A stretch of 64,000 bases of DNA from Vespa crabro (Eukaryota; Arthropoda; Insecta; Hymenoptera; Vespidae), in assembly GCF_910589235.1 (NCBI RefSeq), contig NC_060955.1:903501-967500 (forward strand), given 5' to 3'. Below are positions 1 to 14,369 of this stretch, piece by piece. A program made the translations under genes and the position numbers. The notes beneath the pieces were generated by a model. It saw only the letters and a program-made list of their open reading frames with translations. It was not told the origin of the DNA and made no database searches. The first letter of the stretch is position 1. Each line of letters opens with the position of its first letter.

Positions 1-28
1 GTCCAGGGCTTTAGCTAGCACCCGCACA

Positions 29-150
29 TATTGCTTGGTATGTATGTATATATGTATGTATGTACATATGTATATGTATGGATGTACGTAAGTATGTACG
101 TACGTATGTAAGTATGTATGTATGTATGTATGTATGTATGTATGTGAGTT
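29..150. repeat. TATG/TACG-type tetranucleotide repeat
   Basis: Imperfect TGTA/TACG units run for about 120 bases, with a clean (TATG)n end near 115-146. The minus-strand Tyr/His/Thr frame here is a shadow of the repeat. Confidence 0.85.
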
Positions 151-439
151 ACATGAAGAGAACTTGGAGAGTTATAACGCTGAGAGAAAAAAAGTTCCAA
201 GTTCTTCCCACAAAGCTGACTTAGCAGTCATGCCATAGACAGATTTTTCTTTATGTCCTTCGGAGATTCTGTCTGTATGTCTGTCTGTTGGGTTCTGTCT
301 GGCTCCGTCTGGCTCTTTCTCTTTCTCTGTCTTTCTGTCGGTTCTTCTCGCTGTCTATCGCTGTTCGACTTTATGTGAAACAAATATGTGAACAGAAGGA
401 AGATCAATGTCTGCTGTTTCTATCTCTTTCTCTCTCTTT

Positions 440-442
<3 letters not shown>

Positions 443-499
<57 letters not shown>
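443..499. repeat. (AT)n microsatellite
   Basis: TA dinucleotides run for about 57 bases with one G at 490, next to a CT-rich stretch. Confidence 0.95.
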
Positions 500-1302
500 T
501 TGTCTCTTTCTATCTTTTTATTTTGATACATTGTTTGATGCTCGATAAGACGGGGTAAAGTGTTTCTGCTTTTTCATTTCTTTTCTTTATTTATTTGATT
601 GCTTTTGCTTTTTTTCTTTTTCCTTTTTTCTTTTCTTTTTTTTTCTTTCTTCCTCTTTTTCTTCTTATTCAATCAAACAAACGAGGAGAAATGGCGTTAT
701 AAATATCGACGACTATCAATGGCCATTTGTTAGCAGCGGCAATAGCTTTTCATTTATTGAAAATGCAGATAGGAAACATCTTCACGATGGGTCAAGATTA
801 ATCGTGCGGAACCTTTTAAAACGTTTACGTCGTAGTCCTTGTCGTCGTAGTCGTTGTCGTCGTCGGTCTCGTCAGAAAAACTTGAAAATGATATAAAGAA
901 AAATTTCTGTGAGAAGAGGCGTTGACTCGGACGAAAAAACGATCGTTATCGTTTCGATTCTGTTATATATCGTAGATTTTCTATATATATATATATATAT
1001 ACACACCTAACAGCTTATGACTCTTCATCGATTTTCGATGTAGTTTCTAACGGAGGTGATAAGAAAGTGATTGTAGAAAAGTGATCCTTATTGAAAGAAC
1101 TGTCTCCTGTTTTTCGTTATCTTTCGAAGTAGTTGGTGGTTGCTTTCGAAGTAAGAAAAAGAATTTCTTTTTTTTTTTTTTATGCGGAATCGAAAAAGAG
1201 AAAATTCTTTATAAAATAACTGAATATATATATATATGTTGTTATTCGTTATTAAAAAGTAATATATTTATTTATTTGTTTTCTTTCTTTTTGTTTTTTC
1301 AA

Positions 1303-1643
1303 TCGTTAGATCGTAACAATAATCGAATGCAAACAATGGGAGAATAGTAATACTGATTGATGTCATAAAGAAAAAAAAAAAAAATAAAAAAAAAATAAAA
1401 AAAAAACAGAAAAGAAAGAAATTGATTGCAATATTTATTTTTTGTATCTTTTATTATTCGTTATAACAAACAAGTGTATGTATTTGTTATTATTATTTTT
1501 TATTGTCGTTTTAATCATTCATTTTTAATCAGACCGTAACAATGATCGAATACGAACAAATGAGAATAGCAATAGCGATAGATTCGACTAAAAAGAAATA
1601 CGAAAAAAAAAAAAGAGAGTGAATTGAATGAAATATATGAATG

Positions 1644-1719
<76 letters not shown>

Positions 1720-1853
1720 GGCAATGCTTAAGAAAAAAGAATTTATGTATTTATTATTATTATTATTATTATTTTCTAATTTTTTTTTTTCTTTTTTCTG
1801 TAATCTCTAGATCGTAATAATGTTAAAACGGACAATGACAATAGCAATGGTGA
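1303..1853. repeat. Degenerate threefold repeat with an embedded (AT)n tract
   Basis: Three related segments begin gatcgtaacaataatcgaat (1309), gaccgtaacaatgatcgaat (1532) and gatcgtaataatgtt (1810). Each is followed by acaat..gaatagcaata-like sequence and A-rich spacers. The spacing is about 223 and 278 bases. The second spacer has been expanded by an (AT)n tract at 1648-1719. Confidence 0.6.
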
Positions 1854-2208
1854 TTAATTCGTTCTCCTTATAATTAGACTCTTATATTGGAGCGGTGATA
1901 ACGAAATAATGAATGAAGTCGAACGAAACGCCGCTTCTTCTTCTCTTCTCTTCTCTTCTCTTCTCATCCTCCTTCTTCTTCTTGTCTTATCATCACGCCC
2001 TTGACGAATCCGTGCATTCGTTCAAAGTATGGCGACGATATCGGCCGCTATCACCGACGTCGTCTCACTTTCATCGCTTTCCCTGACAGTTATTAATTTA
2101 CCGAGTACGAGGAACACGGAGGTTCTCTCCCTCGCTCGAAACGCGTTTTCCATTCGTTCGTTCGTTCCTTCGTTCGTCTATAAATACTTTGTTAGAGAGG
2201 AAGAAGGA

Positions 2209-2210
<2 letters not shown>

Positions 2211-2264
<54 letters not shown>
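2211..2264. repeat. (GA)n microsatellite
   Basis: GA repeats extend over about 54 bases, starting with a GAAA-type imperfect part. Confidence 0.95.
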
Positions 2265-2266
<2 letters not shown>

Positions 2267-2491
2267 AAGAGAAAGAAAGAGAGAAGATGAAATCCGCATT
2301 ACGAGTCTTCCCGTTTTCATTTCGTGTTTTTCTTTGTAACTTTACGTAAATAGTAGCTTTAATTTATACTTCTCACTCTCTTTCTCCCTCTCCCTCTCTC
2401 TCTCCTTTTGGATGTTCGTTTATTATTTTAAAAAAAATTTTATTTTTAATTCAAGATACTTTTTAAATTAAAACCATTTAATTTGAATAGA

Positions 2492-2496
<5 letters not shown>

Positions 2497-2546
<50 letters not shown>
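2497..2546. repeat. (AT)n microsatellite
   Basis: A pure AT run of about 50 bases is followed by a short AC run. Confidence 0.95.
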
Positions 2547-2549
<3 letters not shown>

Positions 2550-3939
2550 GACACACACACATACATATACACAAAAGAATATATAAGTGTAAGAATAATA
2601 TTTTTTAATATTAAAATATCAAAATATGAATGTATGCGTACGTGTGTATGTACGTATGTGTATGTGTGTGTGTGAAAAAAATATAAAGAGATTAGTTAAT
2701 AGTAAGAACAAGCAGATGTTATTCTTGAAGAACAAGCGCGTCACGTTGGCGCCTTACGGTTTTCATTTTCCAACGAGGAGGCGCGAATTAAGGTCATTCG
2801 CGACCGACTTTCCGTAGATGACCTTCGACAGGACTCTCTGTAAGAAATAAAAAAAGACTGAGTGAGAGAGAGAAAGAAAGAGTTTGGAGAAAGTGGACGA
2901 AGGTCTCAATCCTTTTTTCGTCTCTTTTTATTCCAAGATCGAATAGATAGAAGCGTTGAAGTTGAATTGTCGCGTATTCATGCCCGCACGATGAATATAA
3001 CCAACTGAGAACGAATTATATCTTCGTTAAGAGGCTTTTATATCCGTTTGATCAGCGATCGATAAATCGACGAGGATCGACGAGCAGACATTCTCAATAG
3101 AGTAACACAGTTCGTTTGAACTTTTATCAATCAGAAGTACACGCCGATAACGTATTACGAATGACTCATGTAATTTATCTTATTGTTCTATTCTTTTCTT
3201 TTCTTTTTTCTTTCTTTCTTTTTTTTTTCTTTTTTTTTTCTTTCTCTCTTCGTTCAAACAATCTCGTATGATATAAAACATATACAATACGTAAGTACCT
3301 ATATACGTGAGTAAGTATGTATTTAAAATGAATACATACATACGTTCTTGAGAAAGTTTCATTCATGATTCGAAACGAATCCCGCGTCTGGCAGTTAATC
3401 AGAGTGTCTCTTAACATGTGATTTGACGCACATCACGCTTCGTGCTTGGCACAAATGAAGAGAGGGGTCTCTCTCTTTCTCTTTCTCTCATGTTCTTGAG
3501 AAAGATACAGAGAGAGAAAGAGAGAGAGAGATTGGACCAAGCAATACACACAAGACTTGGTACTGTGCTCTCATTGCCACACTCACTAATTAAGTATAAA
3601 TTGCTTCTTGTGCCTTTTCTCGTTTAAAAGACTTACCGCGCTTAAGCTGATATAAGAGAATCTACAAGGAACTTAAACGTTGACTTTCAAGCAGTCTGCT
3701 TGTCTGCTCTTTCCTCGTTCTCACACGATTACCCCTAATCCAACACTACCACATATATATTTTACTTACTCCTTTCTATTAAAACTCTTTTAAATTTTTC
3801 TTTATCTTTTATTTTTTTTCTTTTTGTTCTACGACAGACAGAGATACAGATGGACAGACAGACAGACAGATGGACAGCTCGCGAATTCTCCTTCTTCAAT
3901 GAACGCGCTCGCGCGCGTACCCGCATGATTCATTATGAA

Positions 3940-3948
<9 letters not shown>

Positions 3949-3994
<46 letters not shown>
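3949..3994. repeat. (AT)n microsatellite next to a CG-alternating stretch
   Basis: The AT run follows gcgctcgcgcgcg at 3904-3916, so two alternating purine-pyrimidine stretches lie close together. Confidence 0.9.
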
Positions 3995-4000
<6 letters not shown>

Positions 4001-5072
4001 CGTCAGAATGGATCGAACGATCTCCATCGACGACGATTCACGTGGGTGGTCGAAGGCCAACTCGACGGAACAGTTTCGCCATCATCGTTTCTTCTTATTT
4101 TTCTTTCTTCTTTTTCTTCCTCTCCTCCTTCTTCTCATCTTCCTCCTTCTCCTTCTTCTTCCTTTTCTTATTCCTAGACACTTTAATCCAGAGTTAATCA
4201 ATCCTTTCTTCGTTGCATCTACCTACACCCACCCTCACTTCATCTCGTCTCCCATAACATCTACTTTTTTGTCTGTGCGAACATAAAAGAGGTCTCTGAT
4301 CGTGATAAAAGTTAATATTAACAAGTATCCAATTTACTAACGCGATTTAAAATCGCATCATGTGCTGTTTAATATGTGAAATTATTTAAACTTACGGAAT
4401 GAATCTCATTGAGATCATTTCTCTTTTATCTGGTGATGTTTGACGGTGATGATGGCTGACAGAGAAAGGACAGCAAAATGGGGGGGGGGTGAGCTCGTTT
4501 CAGGGATCTTTCATTACGTTGACGCGCGTTGGTAACACTTGCCGAGTGAGATTTTATCTCGAATGAAAGAGAGAGAGAAAATGAGAAAGAGATAGAGTGA
4601 GAGAGAAAGGTGGGGGAGGGAGGGGGTAAGGAGGGAGGAACGTAGGTAAAGAATTCGTTTACTAAGAAAGCAACTCTGCAACTCTTGTCGTATTCATGAA
4701 CGTACTTCGTTAACGGTATACGTTCTTAACTCTTGTAAATAATGTAACAGGTAGGTTACGTCGAGTTATCTCGTTTATTAGGTAGGAGAGGATATTTTTT
4801 TTTTTACCTGATAATTACGCATATATGCATGTACGGTAGGTTCTTTTTTTTCTTCTTTTTTTTTTTTTTTTACATCTAAATTCGACCATAATATCATCGA
4901 GCGAAATTTTTATTACATTATTCTTCTTTTTCCTTGTTTTTTTTTTTGCATTATCAACGTTGCATACTACTGAAGATAATGCGTGATGATGGGTGGGGGA
5001 AGGGCATGGGCGGAGGAGGGTGTCGAGCTCTAAGAGGAATGCACGTACGAAGCAAAGATAAATCCGTAGGAT

Positions 5073-5116
<44 letters not shown>

Positions 5117-5473
5117 TGAGTAAAAAAGAAAGAAGACGTCGTTCCCCCCTCGACGAGACGGCCGATGTTTTACGGCCGAATGAAAAATGCAGTGTGTGGT
5201 ATACCTACCGACGAGAGATACACAGGTGGGTGGGGAGGGTGAGGAGAGCGATGGGAAAGGAGGAGTAGAGGTTTACAAACACATCTGTACGCGCTTAGAG
5301 ACCGACGTGCGTTTAAGAGATACGAGCTTTCTTGGATGACTTCCTTTTCGAGGAAGGTAGAAATGTAGAAAAAAGGAAAAAAGAGAGAAAAAAGAAAGAA
5401 GAAGGAGAAGATGGAAAAGAAGAAAAAGATGACGATGACGATGACGACGATGGAAGAGGTAAAGAAAAGGGAC

Positions 5474-5505
<32 letters not shown>

Positions 5506-6086
5506 AGAGAGAATATCTACTCTTTCTTTGGTGTTCTTGTCGCGACATTTGTTTGACTTGATTATCACGAATCGGAGGTAGCTGACATGTGTCTTGAAGA
5601 TAACAGCTTTCATTCTATATATGCATCGTTTCATGGAATTACTCTCTCTCTCTCTCTTTCTCTTTCTCTCTGTATTTTTCTTTCTCTATGTCTTCGTGTC
5701 ACGTCTTATGGCGTGAAATTTCATATTTATCATAGTATTAATCGCTTAAACGTGCCTTTGATATTCCGCGAAAGTTTCTTTAGCTAACTTAGCTTAGAGA
5801 GTTTGTGCTCGAAACGAAGTCGTCGTCTTCGTTGTCTTCGTCGTCGTCCCTTTCGCTTTCATGGAATTGCCATAAGGATCTTCGTCCTTCTCCCATATAT
5901 ATATATATATATATCTTTTCTCTCCCGTCTTTCTCCACCTTCCAATGTTTCGAAAGAGAACGAGAAGAGCTTCGATGATTAATCGCTCCTTTTTTTCTTT
6001 TTTGGCCTCGGAGCGAAATCGTGCGAGTTACGCCGTTATATTTCTTCCTATATACATATTTTACATAGATAGGTGTTTCCTATATG

Positions 6087-6132
<46 letters not shown>

Positions 6133-6489
6133 GATTTTATTACATACCTATATACATATGATTAGTTTGATACATCGGAGTTTAGGACTACGGATCGTTA
6201 ACGATTATGTCATGATTGAGGAAAAGCAATTAAGATATTCTCATAAAAGTTGCCGTTTTTATTTATTTATTTATTTTTTTTTTCTGATCTCTAATAATAC
6301 ATTCGATCGTGAAACGATTTAAATTGATTGGAGATTAATTTCTTCAAGAACAGATCGCGCACTCTGGTGTTAACTTAGATCTCTTCTGACGAGGTTGTTA
6401 TATAAGCAAATAAAACGATGATTCGCGTATCAAGCATGTTGTGGAATTTGTGTCGTAGAGATGCGAGCCAATCGGTCACCATTTGTTAC

Positions 6490-6528
<39 letters not shown>

Positions 6529-7012
6529 TCTTGTTTCACTTTACTTGGGTGACTCATTGAGTAACTTTACTTTTCTTATCTTTTTCTAAATTGAAACATC
6601 AGATTTTTGTAATGGAATCTTGTAAAAAGTCGATAATTCTGATCGTTAAATTAATCAATTTTCTTTGCAAAGTGCAATATACATATATATATTCTTTTTT
6701 CGTTCTTTTATTTATCATACAAATATTAATTTCTTTTTACTTATCAAATTTTCTTATGAAATATCGACTGTGTTAGGAGAATATGATTTTCGTTTTTTTC
6801 TTTGCTGTTTTTTTTTTTTTTTTTTTTGAAAGAAAAATATCTAAACGAAGAAGAAATTTGATCTTAATTTCTTTCAACAATGATCATCAAACTGCATCGT
6901 AACATGGATTTGCAACACATGTAACATTTATAATAGGTGATACAATTAATTAATTAAAGCGAAACTCAAATCGCGTGAGTAACACAAATGCGTTAGACTT
7001 AGTTCGGAATGT

Positions 7013-7093
7013 TTTTTTTTTTTTTTTTTTTTTAAATGGCGCACCTCTCCCCTTCCCCTCTCCTCTCTCTGTCCCTTCGTTAAGATTATAAGG

Positions 7094-7139
<46 letters not shown>
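7013..7139. repeat. Paired poly(T) and poly(A) tracts
   Basis: A T run (7013-7033) and a pure 46-base A run (7094-7139) are separated by about 60 bases of CT-rich sequence, forming a potential T:A hairpin. Confidence 0.85.
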
Positions 7140-7141
<2 letters not shown>

Positions 7142-7664
7142 AAATGAAAAAAAAAAAAAAGAAAAAATCTTCTAGTCACGCTAACCTTCAAGTTAAACGA
7201 GCTTCGAAAGCTTAATTAAGGTTCTTCATAAAACATTTAGGAACCTTGAGAGTAAAAGTCGACGCTATTTTATTTTTCATCTCACGCACGCAAGCACGCA
7301 CGCACGCACGCACGTACGTCGTATGTACGTATGCCACGAGAAACAACGGGCACGCTTTCGAAGTGTTCTTCGGCTGAAAAAAAAAAGAAAAGGAAAGGAA
7401 GAAAAAAAGAAAAAATAGGAAAAAAAAAGAAATATCTATCATTTTTCTCTGATACTCGTGAAACCAAAGAGAGAGAAAGAGAGAGAGAGAGACTTCTTCG
7501 TGCATTTATCATTAGAAATTGAGATTTGACGTTTGCCATGGCACGGATGTTAATATCCAACACGGGAATCTTATTGTCTCCTCAATAAGTCTCTTCGAAT
7601 CTCCATTGTGCTTTGGAGGTATTATTTATCACGAGACACAAGCAAGCTCATGAAAGAGGAACAA

Positions 7665-7700
<36 letters not shown>

Positions 7701-8020
7701 AGAGAAAGGGAGAAATAAGGAAAGAGAAGAAATGTATTCAGAGACACAAGGAAAGCGTCAAGAGAAGCAATTTCGTCCTCATAGAAGAAAAGCGTGACCC
7801 AAGCGAGAACCACGGAACAAGCATAAAACTGCAAGTGTAAATCCCACAGTGGTTGGTACAAGTCGCATTACGACCGTCCGTGCCGGACCACAAAGGTGCA
7901 TCTGAATGAATGATGAACGAATAAAATTGAAGTATTAAAATACCCTCGAAGTAGAATATTTTTTGTAAAACACAGAAGAATAGCTAGGAAGATTAGACAA
8001 GAGAGACTAAATGTATATAT

Positions 8021-8024
8021 ATAT

Positions 8025-8059
<35 letters not shown>

Positions 8060-8060
8060 T
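8021..8060. repeat. (ATTT)n microsatellite
   Basis: Ten clean ATTT units occupy these 40 bases. Confidence 0.95.
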
Positions 8061-8448
8061 ACCTAGTATAAATTATTATTTAACGATATTATTGTTAAAT
8101 TTATTTTATTTCGATTAACATTGGAAGTTGCAATTGTATAATTCGAATAATAGAATATTTTGAAAAAATCCAAAAGTAAAAAAACAATAGATAATATGAA
8201 ATTTATTTTAGAGATTATATTCTTTTCTTTTTTTTTTTTTTTTGCGATTACACATGACATTTATTATAATTGAATTTATACGATTAATTGTCATTTAATT
8301 TGTTATTACTATTAATTATTATTTGTTCTCTTTATTTGAGTCTCTTTCGAACGACGATGATTTCATCGTTTATAGATCATCTTTGTTTAACTTTATAATT
8401 CCAAGTACTCAACCCTAAGGAGTATACTTTCGAAGGTCCTTTTTTTTG

Positions 8449-8467
8449 AAGAGAGAGAGAGAGAGAA

Positions 8468-8520
<53 letters not shown>
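8449..8520. repeat. (GA)n microsatellite
   Basis: GA repeats are broken by acaca and aaag interruptions; the longest pure part is near 8472-8516. Confidence 0.95.
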
Positions 8521-8522
<2 letters not shown>

Positions 8523-8696
8523 TGAAAAAGAGACAGAGTCAAGTTCTCAGTACTGGTGCGTTTGTAAACAGACGAAAGAATGAGAGACAGAGAGAGAGAG
8601 AGCTTGGCAACGACGTTATCGTTTCTCCTTCCATTCGTTTCAAGCCAAGTTATTCTTTTCTCTCTATCTCCTCGCAGCAAGAGCAGCAATAACAGG

Positions 8697-8698
<2 letters not shown>

Positions 8699-8730
<32 letters not shown>
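8699..8730. repeat. (CAG)n trinucleotide repeat
   Basis: About ten CAG units lie inside a wider AGCAAC-rich stretch (8676-8790). No real gene frame is seen around it. Confidence 0.9.
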
Positions 8731-8731
<1 letters not shown>

Positions 8732-9054
8732 TAGTCGCAGTAGTAATCGCAGTGTTAATGCTGGATAGCATCAGCAACAAGTAGCACAGCAGCCGGTGCA
8801 TATATGCAACGAAACGATGCGACGACGATCCAAAGATTCCATTCGGTTCGTTAAAAAGTCATGGCTCTTCTACGACATTGAAAACTAAACGCCATTGGTA
8901 GTCGACACCAGAAAATTACTATGATTACATTGGCAAGCTTCGAGTTCTTGCTTCGCTCGGCTGCTTACTCAAGAAATTGCCATGGCTATCGATAGATCGT
9001 CGTTCTCTTCGAACCAACCATTATCGACCATAGAAATAAGATAAAGACAGAGAG

Positions 9055-9092
<38 letters not shown>

Positions 9093-9497
9093 GAAAAAAA
9101 TTTGTCGGATGACAGGATTAAAAGGTGTGATTCAGTTTTTACGATTGACTGACTCATTGAAAAGGATGAAGATTAAAGAGAGAGAGAGAGAGAGAGAGAG
9201 TTAAATTGATTTTTCTACGAATTTATTTGAATAACGATCGATTAATAATTTACATCTTACGTATATTATATATTACCTATTTTTCAATAGAGAGGAGAGA
9301 GAGTTTCTAAAAAGTTATGCACGTATAAATAGGAAAAAAAAAAAAAAAGAAAAAATAAAAGTCAGCTTTTCCAATAATGAGAACAGTTATATCTCAGTAT
9401 ATTTTCAAAGAAAAACAAACGACAGAATAGAATCATTAACGGTCACGAACCTATTTCGATCAGTACCTTAACAATCCACATTCTTTAGAAGGAACAA

Positions 9498-9529
<32 letters not shown>

Positions 9530-11398
9530 AGAAAAGAAAAATAAAAAAAGAAGTGCAAGAAGAAAATGACGTTCTGCGAAGTTCTCTTAAATAGAATTAT
9601 TGTTAGTTGTACTTAACGTCACCGTTCGTACATGGTAGTTCGCGGTAAAAGTTAATACGCGTTGGATTGCGTACCAGGAAATAACGATTGTAACCAATGG
9701 GGTTGGGGCGGAGGGGTTAGCAGTTAAACCATAAAAGAATGGTCGATATTCAAGAACAGTTTAGGTTTTCGTAATGATCACATTACGGTAGAATATATGT
9801 ACATACGCGTATACGTATATATGCACACGCAAAGAATATACTTATCCCGTTGTTTAATTCTACTAAGTGAGTATTCATTATTGAAGAATCTTCTTTCATC
9901 CTTTTCTATTTCCTTAGATCTTTGTCCGTTTCTTTCTTCTTCGTTCCCATTTAGATAGACGCACCTTGACTGTAGCCGATCCCCTTCTCTCTCCCTCGTC
10001 CCCTCTTCCATCCCTTTTCTCTCCCCTTCCAATTCCTCCCCCATGAATATTTAACCTTCGTGATTCTTCGATAGACGCAACACCATCCGGAGATCATCAA
10101 GAACAAAATTGGTAGTTCATGCATATTCAAGGATCCCGGAGTTAGCACGACTTAGCAAGCTAATTCTTCGTTTGTCTCAGCCAAGATGGTTTCCATGACG
10201 TTTTCAATCGCTTCCTATATGTACGGTATAGAATTAAATAGAAAGATTTTGATTTAACAATGACGTTCGCATAATCGGATTACCTTTTAGAACAGTGTGT
10301 ATCGATCATCAATCGATATTGTTAGTCGGTAGTTATTTCGTAATGATCTATCTTATTTAAACGTAGCTTACGTCTCTTGGTATCCTATATAAATTATCAT
10401 TACGAATCGAACAACGAAAGATATTCTTATTCTTATCTTGTTCTTTCTCTGTCTTGTTCCTTTCTAACAATCCTCGTCATTCTTTTATCTTTCTTTCTCT
10501 CTTTGACATTCGTTGCACTTCGTAAGATCGACGATAGGGTTAAACAATGGCCTTTGAAAGAAAGAACCGATCTTATCGAAGGCACATTACTGCCTTTAAC
10601 TACTACTACTACTACTACTACTTTTTCATCCTGACAGTTTGTGACTGTGGTACAATCGATTCGATTTTTCGAATCCTTCGAATATCTTGGAATGTTTCCT
10701 CTTACTCTCACTCTCACTCTTTCTCTTTCTCCTTCTTCCTCTCTGATACGAAGAAGAAGAAGAAGAAGAAAACAAAAAGAAAGATAAAAAGAACGAAAGA
10801 GGATCTATCATCCTGGAAGAGAGGTCCTTAGACTGGCAGGTACATTAGTAACGATTTGTTCTTCCCAACCCCCTCCTCCCTTTATCCTCTGCCCCCTTTC
10901 TCCTCCTCTTCTTTCTCTATATTCCATATCAACGAGGTAAACATTTTTACTCTTTTCCCCTATCTTCGTTCCAACGCTAACGCTTACAACGACAACGTTA
11001 TCTTTACGACACCGCGAGAAACGTGTGGTAACCGGGTTCTTTTTCTAGTTGTAACTCGATTCGTCTACTGTGAACTACGACACTTTTAAAGCCGACAAAC
11101 GTTTTCTTCAAGCTTTTTTAGGGGTTAACCCTAATCTCGGAACTTTGTTAGAGGTTAAGACGAGGGGATGTTTTCGTGTTAAAGCTTAAGCTAGAAAACG
11201 TAGGGGATCGTTAAAACAGAACCCTTCACAAAGGAGAAATATAAAAAGGGGAGGAACTACTATTGGTCCTGCTGTTGCTCCTAGTGCTACTGATGGTGTG
11301 TTGCTGCTGCTGCTGCTGTTGCATTAGCTACGCCCGTTGACAGGCGATCCTAACTTCGTTTATTCACGTGCTAAGGAATTTATTGTTATTGCCTCTCT

Positions 11399-11400
<2 letters not shown>

Positions 11401-11457
<57 letters not shown>

Positions 11458-11462
11458 CTCTC
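11401..11462. repeat. (CT)n microsatellite
   Basis: CT units run for about 60 bases, followed by a short GT run. Confidence 0.95.
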
Positions 11463-11839
11463 TGGGTGTGTGTGTACACGTTTATCGTATAACAGGAAAA
11501 AAAATGGGAGAAAATTAATTAGCTCCTCTCGGTAAAAAGCTTTGATGATTTATTACGAGTCCATGAGTAATAGTCGGAAAGCATGAGCTTTTATTTCGGT
11601 TATATTTCAAAATTGAAATCGTTTTAAGGGATGTATGACATTTTCGTTTTAAACCTTTGAACTTGTTGACCTTTTTCATTCCTTTTTTTTTTCTTTTTTT
11701 TTAGAGTGGTGTTCTATAACAATTTGTTTTGCTTCTTTCTTTTTTTTTTTTTTCTTTTTCTTTAAAGAACGTCGTAATCTCGTTAGAGTAAATTTTGTGA
11801 AACAGAAAAAGATATACATATTTTATATTGCACTGTATA

Positions 11840-11870
<31 letters not shown>

Positions 11871-11965
11871 GTCGGTATATTATATGTACGTTTATAATTT
11901 ATATACATTTATTTTTTTATGAAAAAAAAAAAAATTATGCATATTTTTATATCATATGCATATAC

Positions 11966-11968
<3 letters not shown>

Positions 11969-12032
<64 letters not shown>
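11969..12032. repeat. (AT)n microsatellite, 64 bases
   Basis: This is one of the longest pure AT runs in the window; a smaller one lies at 11843-11870. Confidence 0.95.
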
Positions 12033-12033
<1 letters not shown>

Positions 12034-12374
12034 TTTTTATATGAAAAGAAATACGTATCGTACATTTTTATGTTCAAAAGAAAAAAAAAAAAAGAAAAAA
12101 TAGGGATGAAAAGGGAATAAGAAAAAATCTATTAAAACGCAGAAGAAGTCTGAGCGATTAAATGGGGGGGAAAAAAAAAAAAAAAGAAAAAGAAAGAAGA
12201 GAAAGATGAAGTGAAAATGGGGTTAATATAGTGCACTCTCGTAACTGTTAGTTCTCTCAAGTAAGTTGATTTCTTTTTAATGTTGTATTGCGTGTTATGG
12301 TTCGGTCAAATAACCGAGTCATTAGGGAAATATTTCTCTTGCACGAGTTATTATATGCGCTTACACTATACATA

Positions 12375-12382
<8 letters not shown>

Positions 12383-12445
<63 letters not shown>
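12383..12445. repeat. Compound (AC)n(AT)n microsatellite
   Basis: An AC run of about 20 bases passes directly into an AT run of about 40 bases. Confidence 0.95.
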
Positions 12446-14369
12446 TATTCACGTACTTACTTAGGGAAACGTATAGGTATATGAATATAAATATTTTGCA
12501 GTATAGATCGAGAGAATGGAATTTCTGGCGCGTTCTTATTGTACTTTCTGCTTGATAGTGCAATATGTTTAGGAGTAACGCATCGGAGAAGATTTCTCCG
12601 ATTGTCATCATCGTATATTCCACATTGTAAAATTGTAGGTCGAGAGTCAGAGATGACCGGCATCGTTTTACGTATCTATTACTGTTACTACTATTACAAC
12701 CACTACTACAACTACTACTACTACTATTATTCTATGTCACGTGTTTTTCGTTTCTTTCTTATGAAAGAAATTCTCATTTATTTTTCTTTTTCTTTTTATT
12801 ATATACAAATTGAAAATTATATTCAATTCGAATGTTCATCGAAGTGTTCGAGCTAATTCATTGTAATTAAAGAATACTATTATTTTTTTTAAGTATCTAC
12901 TATTACTACTACTACCAACCATTATTATTATAACGTTGCGTGCTCTTCGTAAAACTTTTCTTTCTTTTTCCTTTTTTACTCTTCTTTCTTTTTTTAAGCT
13001 TTATTCCTTACCATTTACGTCAGAAAATTATATATTCAGTTCACGCTTTCGAGACAATTAGTTCGTTTTTGTTTTTTTTTTTTTTTTTAGAGAGAATTAA
13101 AGAATGATATCAATTAGTCGATAGATCAGATTTCATTCTTAATGTTAGAGAAATTTTTTTTTTCTTTTTTGAAAGATAAGCAAAAGGGATAATAAAAGAT
13201 GGAGAAGAAATTTAGAGATCTTTTTCTGTTTTTTTCTTTTCTTTTTTTTTTTTTTTTTTTTTTTTCAACAGGTAGTCAAAAGGTATATCGTTTCGTGTTA
13301 GATTCGGATAAAGCAGAAGCATGTTACCGTCGGTTGTTCGGTAATTAATTAGACGAGGACCTAGTAGCACCATGGACCAAAAGCATTGGTGTAAAGATTG
13401 AACACAGGTATATACAGAGGTAGTAGTCCTCGTTCGAGCGAACCCCATTGAAGGAAACACCTGTTCGAAGAATGCGCACGCCTTTTCTAAGGTCTTTCTT
13501 TAACCTTTTCTTAGGCTTTTCTTCGACTCCGGTAGGTTCTTATTCGGTCCTTACGAACATCTGTCATGGTAGACGTCGTCATCCATTTAAATATGATTCT
13601 TTCATCTAACCTAATCTCTTTTTTTTTTCTTTTTTCCTTTTTCTTTTCCTTCTTTTTTCTTTCACTCCGAGCCGCCTCTCTTCCCCACCCTCCTCCACCC
13701 CCCACCCCACTCCGTCACTTTCATCGAAACGATTTGTCGTAAAGATCGAAGATTTGTTTGCCCAATGAAAATTAATGCATTCGAAATAATAGCTTTTAAC
13801 TCGTCATATCGTATTTATGATAGGCGTCAATAGTATCGTACTGATGATTAAATCCAGGCATGGATTTAAAAAAAATATATTTGCATTAAAAAGAAAGACC
13901 GTCGACGTTCAATATCATTCGTATCACATACATATGTGTACTATTAATATTTGGTTGGCCTATGGTTATATATAAAACCCCGTTATACTTCTTAGGCGCC
14001 GTCGATAATAAAATTGTTAATATGTACACACATACACCTCTCTAACGGGCTATCGAATTGTCTCGTGAATAATGTTGCCAACTTGATTTGACTCATTAAA
14101 CTTTGTCACGATTAGTGTGTTGCTTTTAAAGAAGGTCGTAGGATCGAATTCATATGAACGAATCAAGTTCAAGTACGCATAATGTATATGAGTGAATCAT
14201 TTCGAACGAATTTGACATTTGAAAAAAAAAAGTCGATTTAATCATTATCCCTTTCTTTCTTTCTTTTTTTTTTTTTTCTTTTTTTTTTTTATCACTGACA
14301 TATGTACAACAATATCGAACGATTAAAGTAGGTAATAATGATAATAGTACGGATTGTTGAACCGTAGAC

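Larger units (their letters stand above)
1..14330. other. Repeat-rich noncoding DNA, no supportable gene
   Basis: I see AT-rich sequence broken by AT, GA/CT, ATTT, CAG and homopolymer tracts. All long open frames are repeat translations or lack any recognisable domain. No tRNA-like, rRNA-like or transposase-like sequence was seen. It may be intergenic or part of a long first intron of the IgSF gene. Confidence 0.6.

Noticed and set aside
13212..13460. Minus-strand frame of 82 codons, partly non-repetitive
   Set aside because: No start context, no recognisable domain, and the C-terminal half is a poly-T tract read as Lys.
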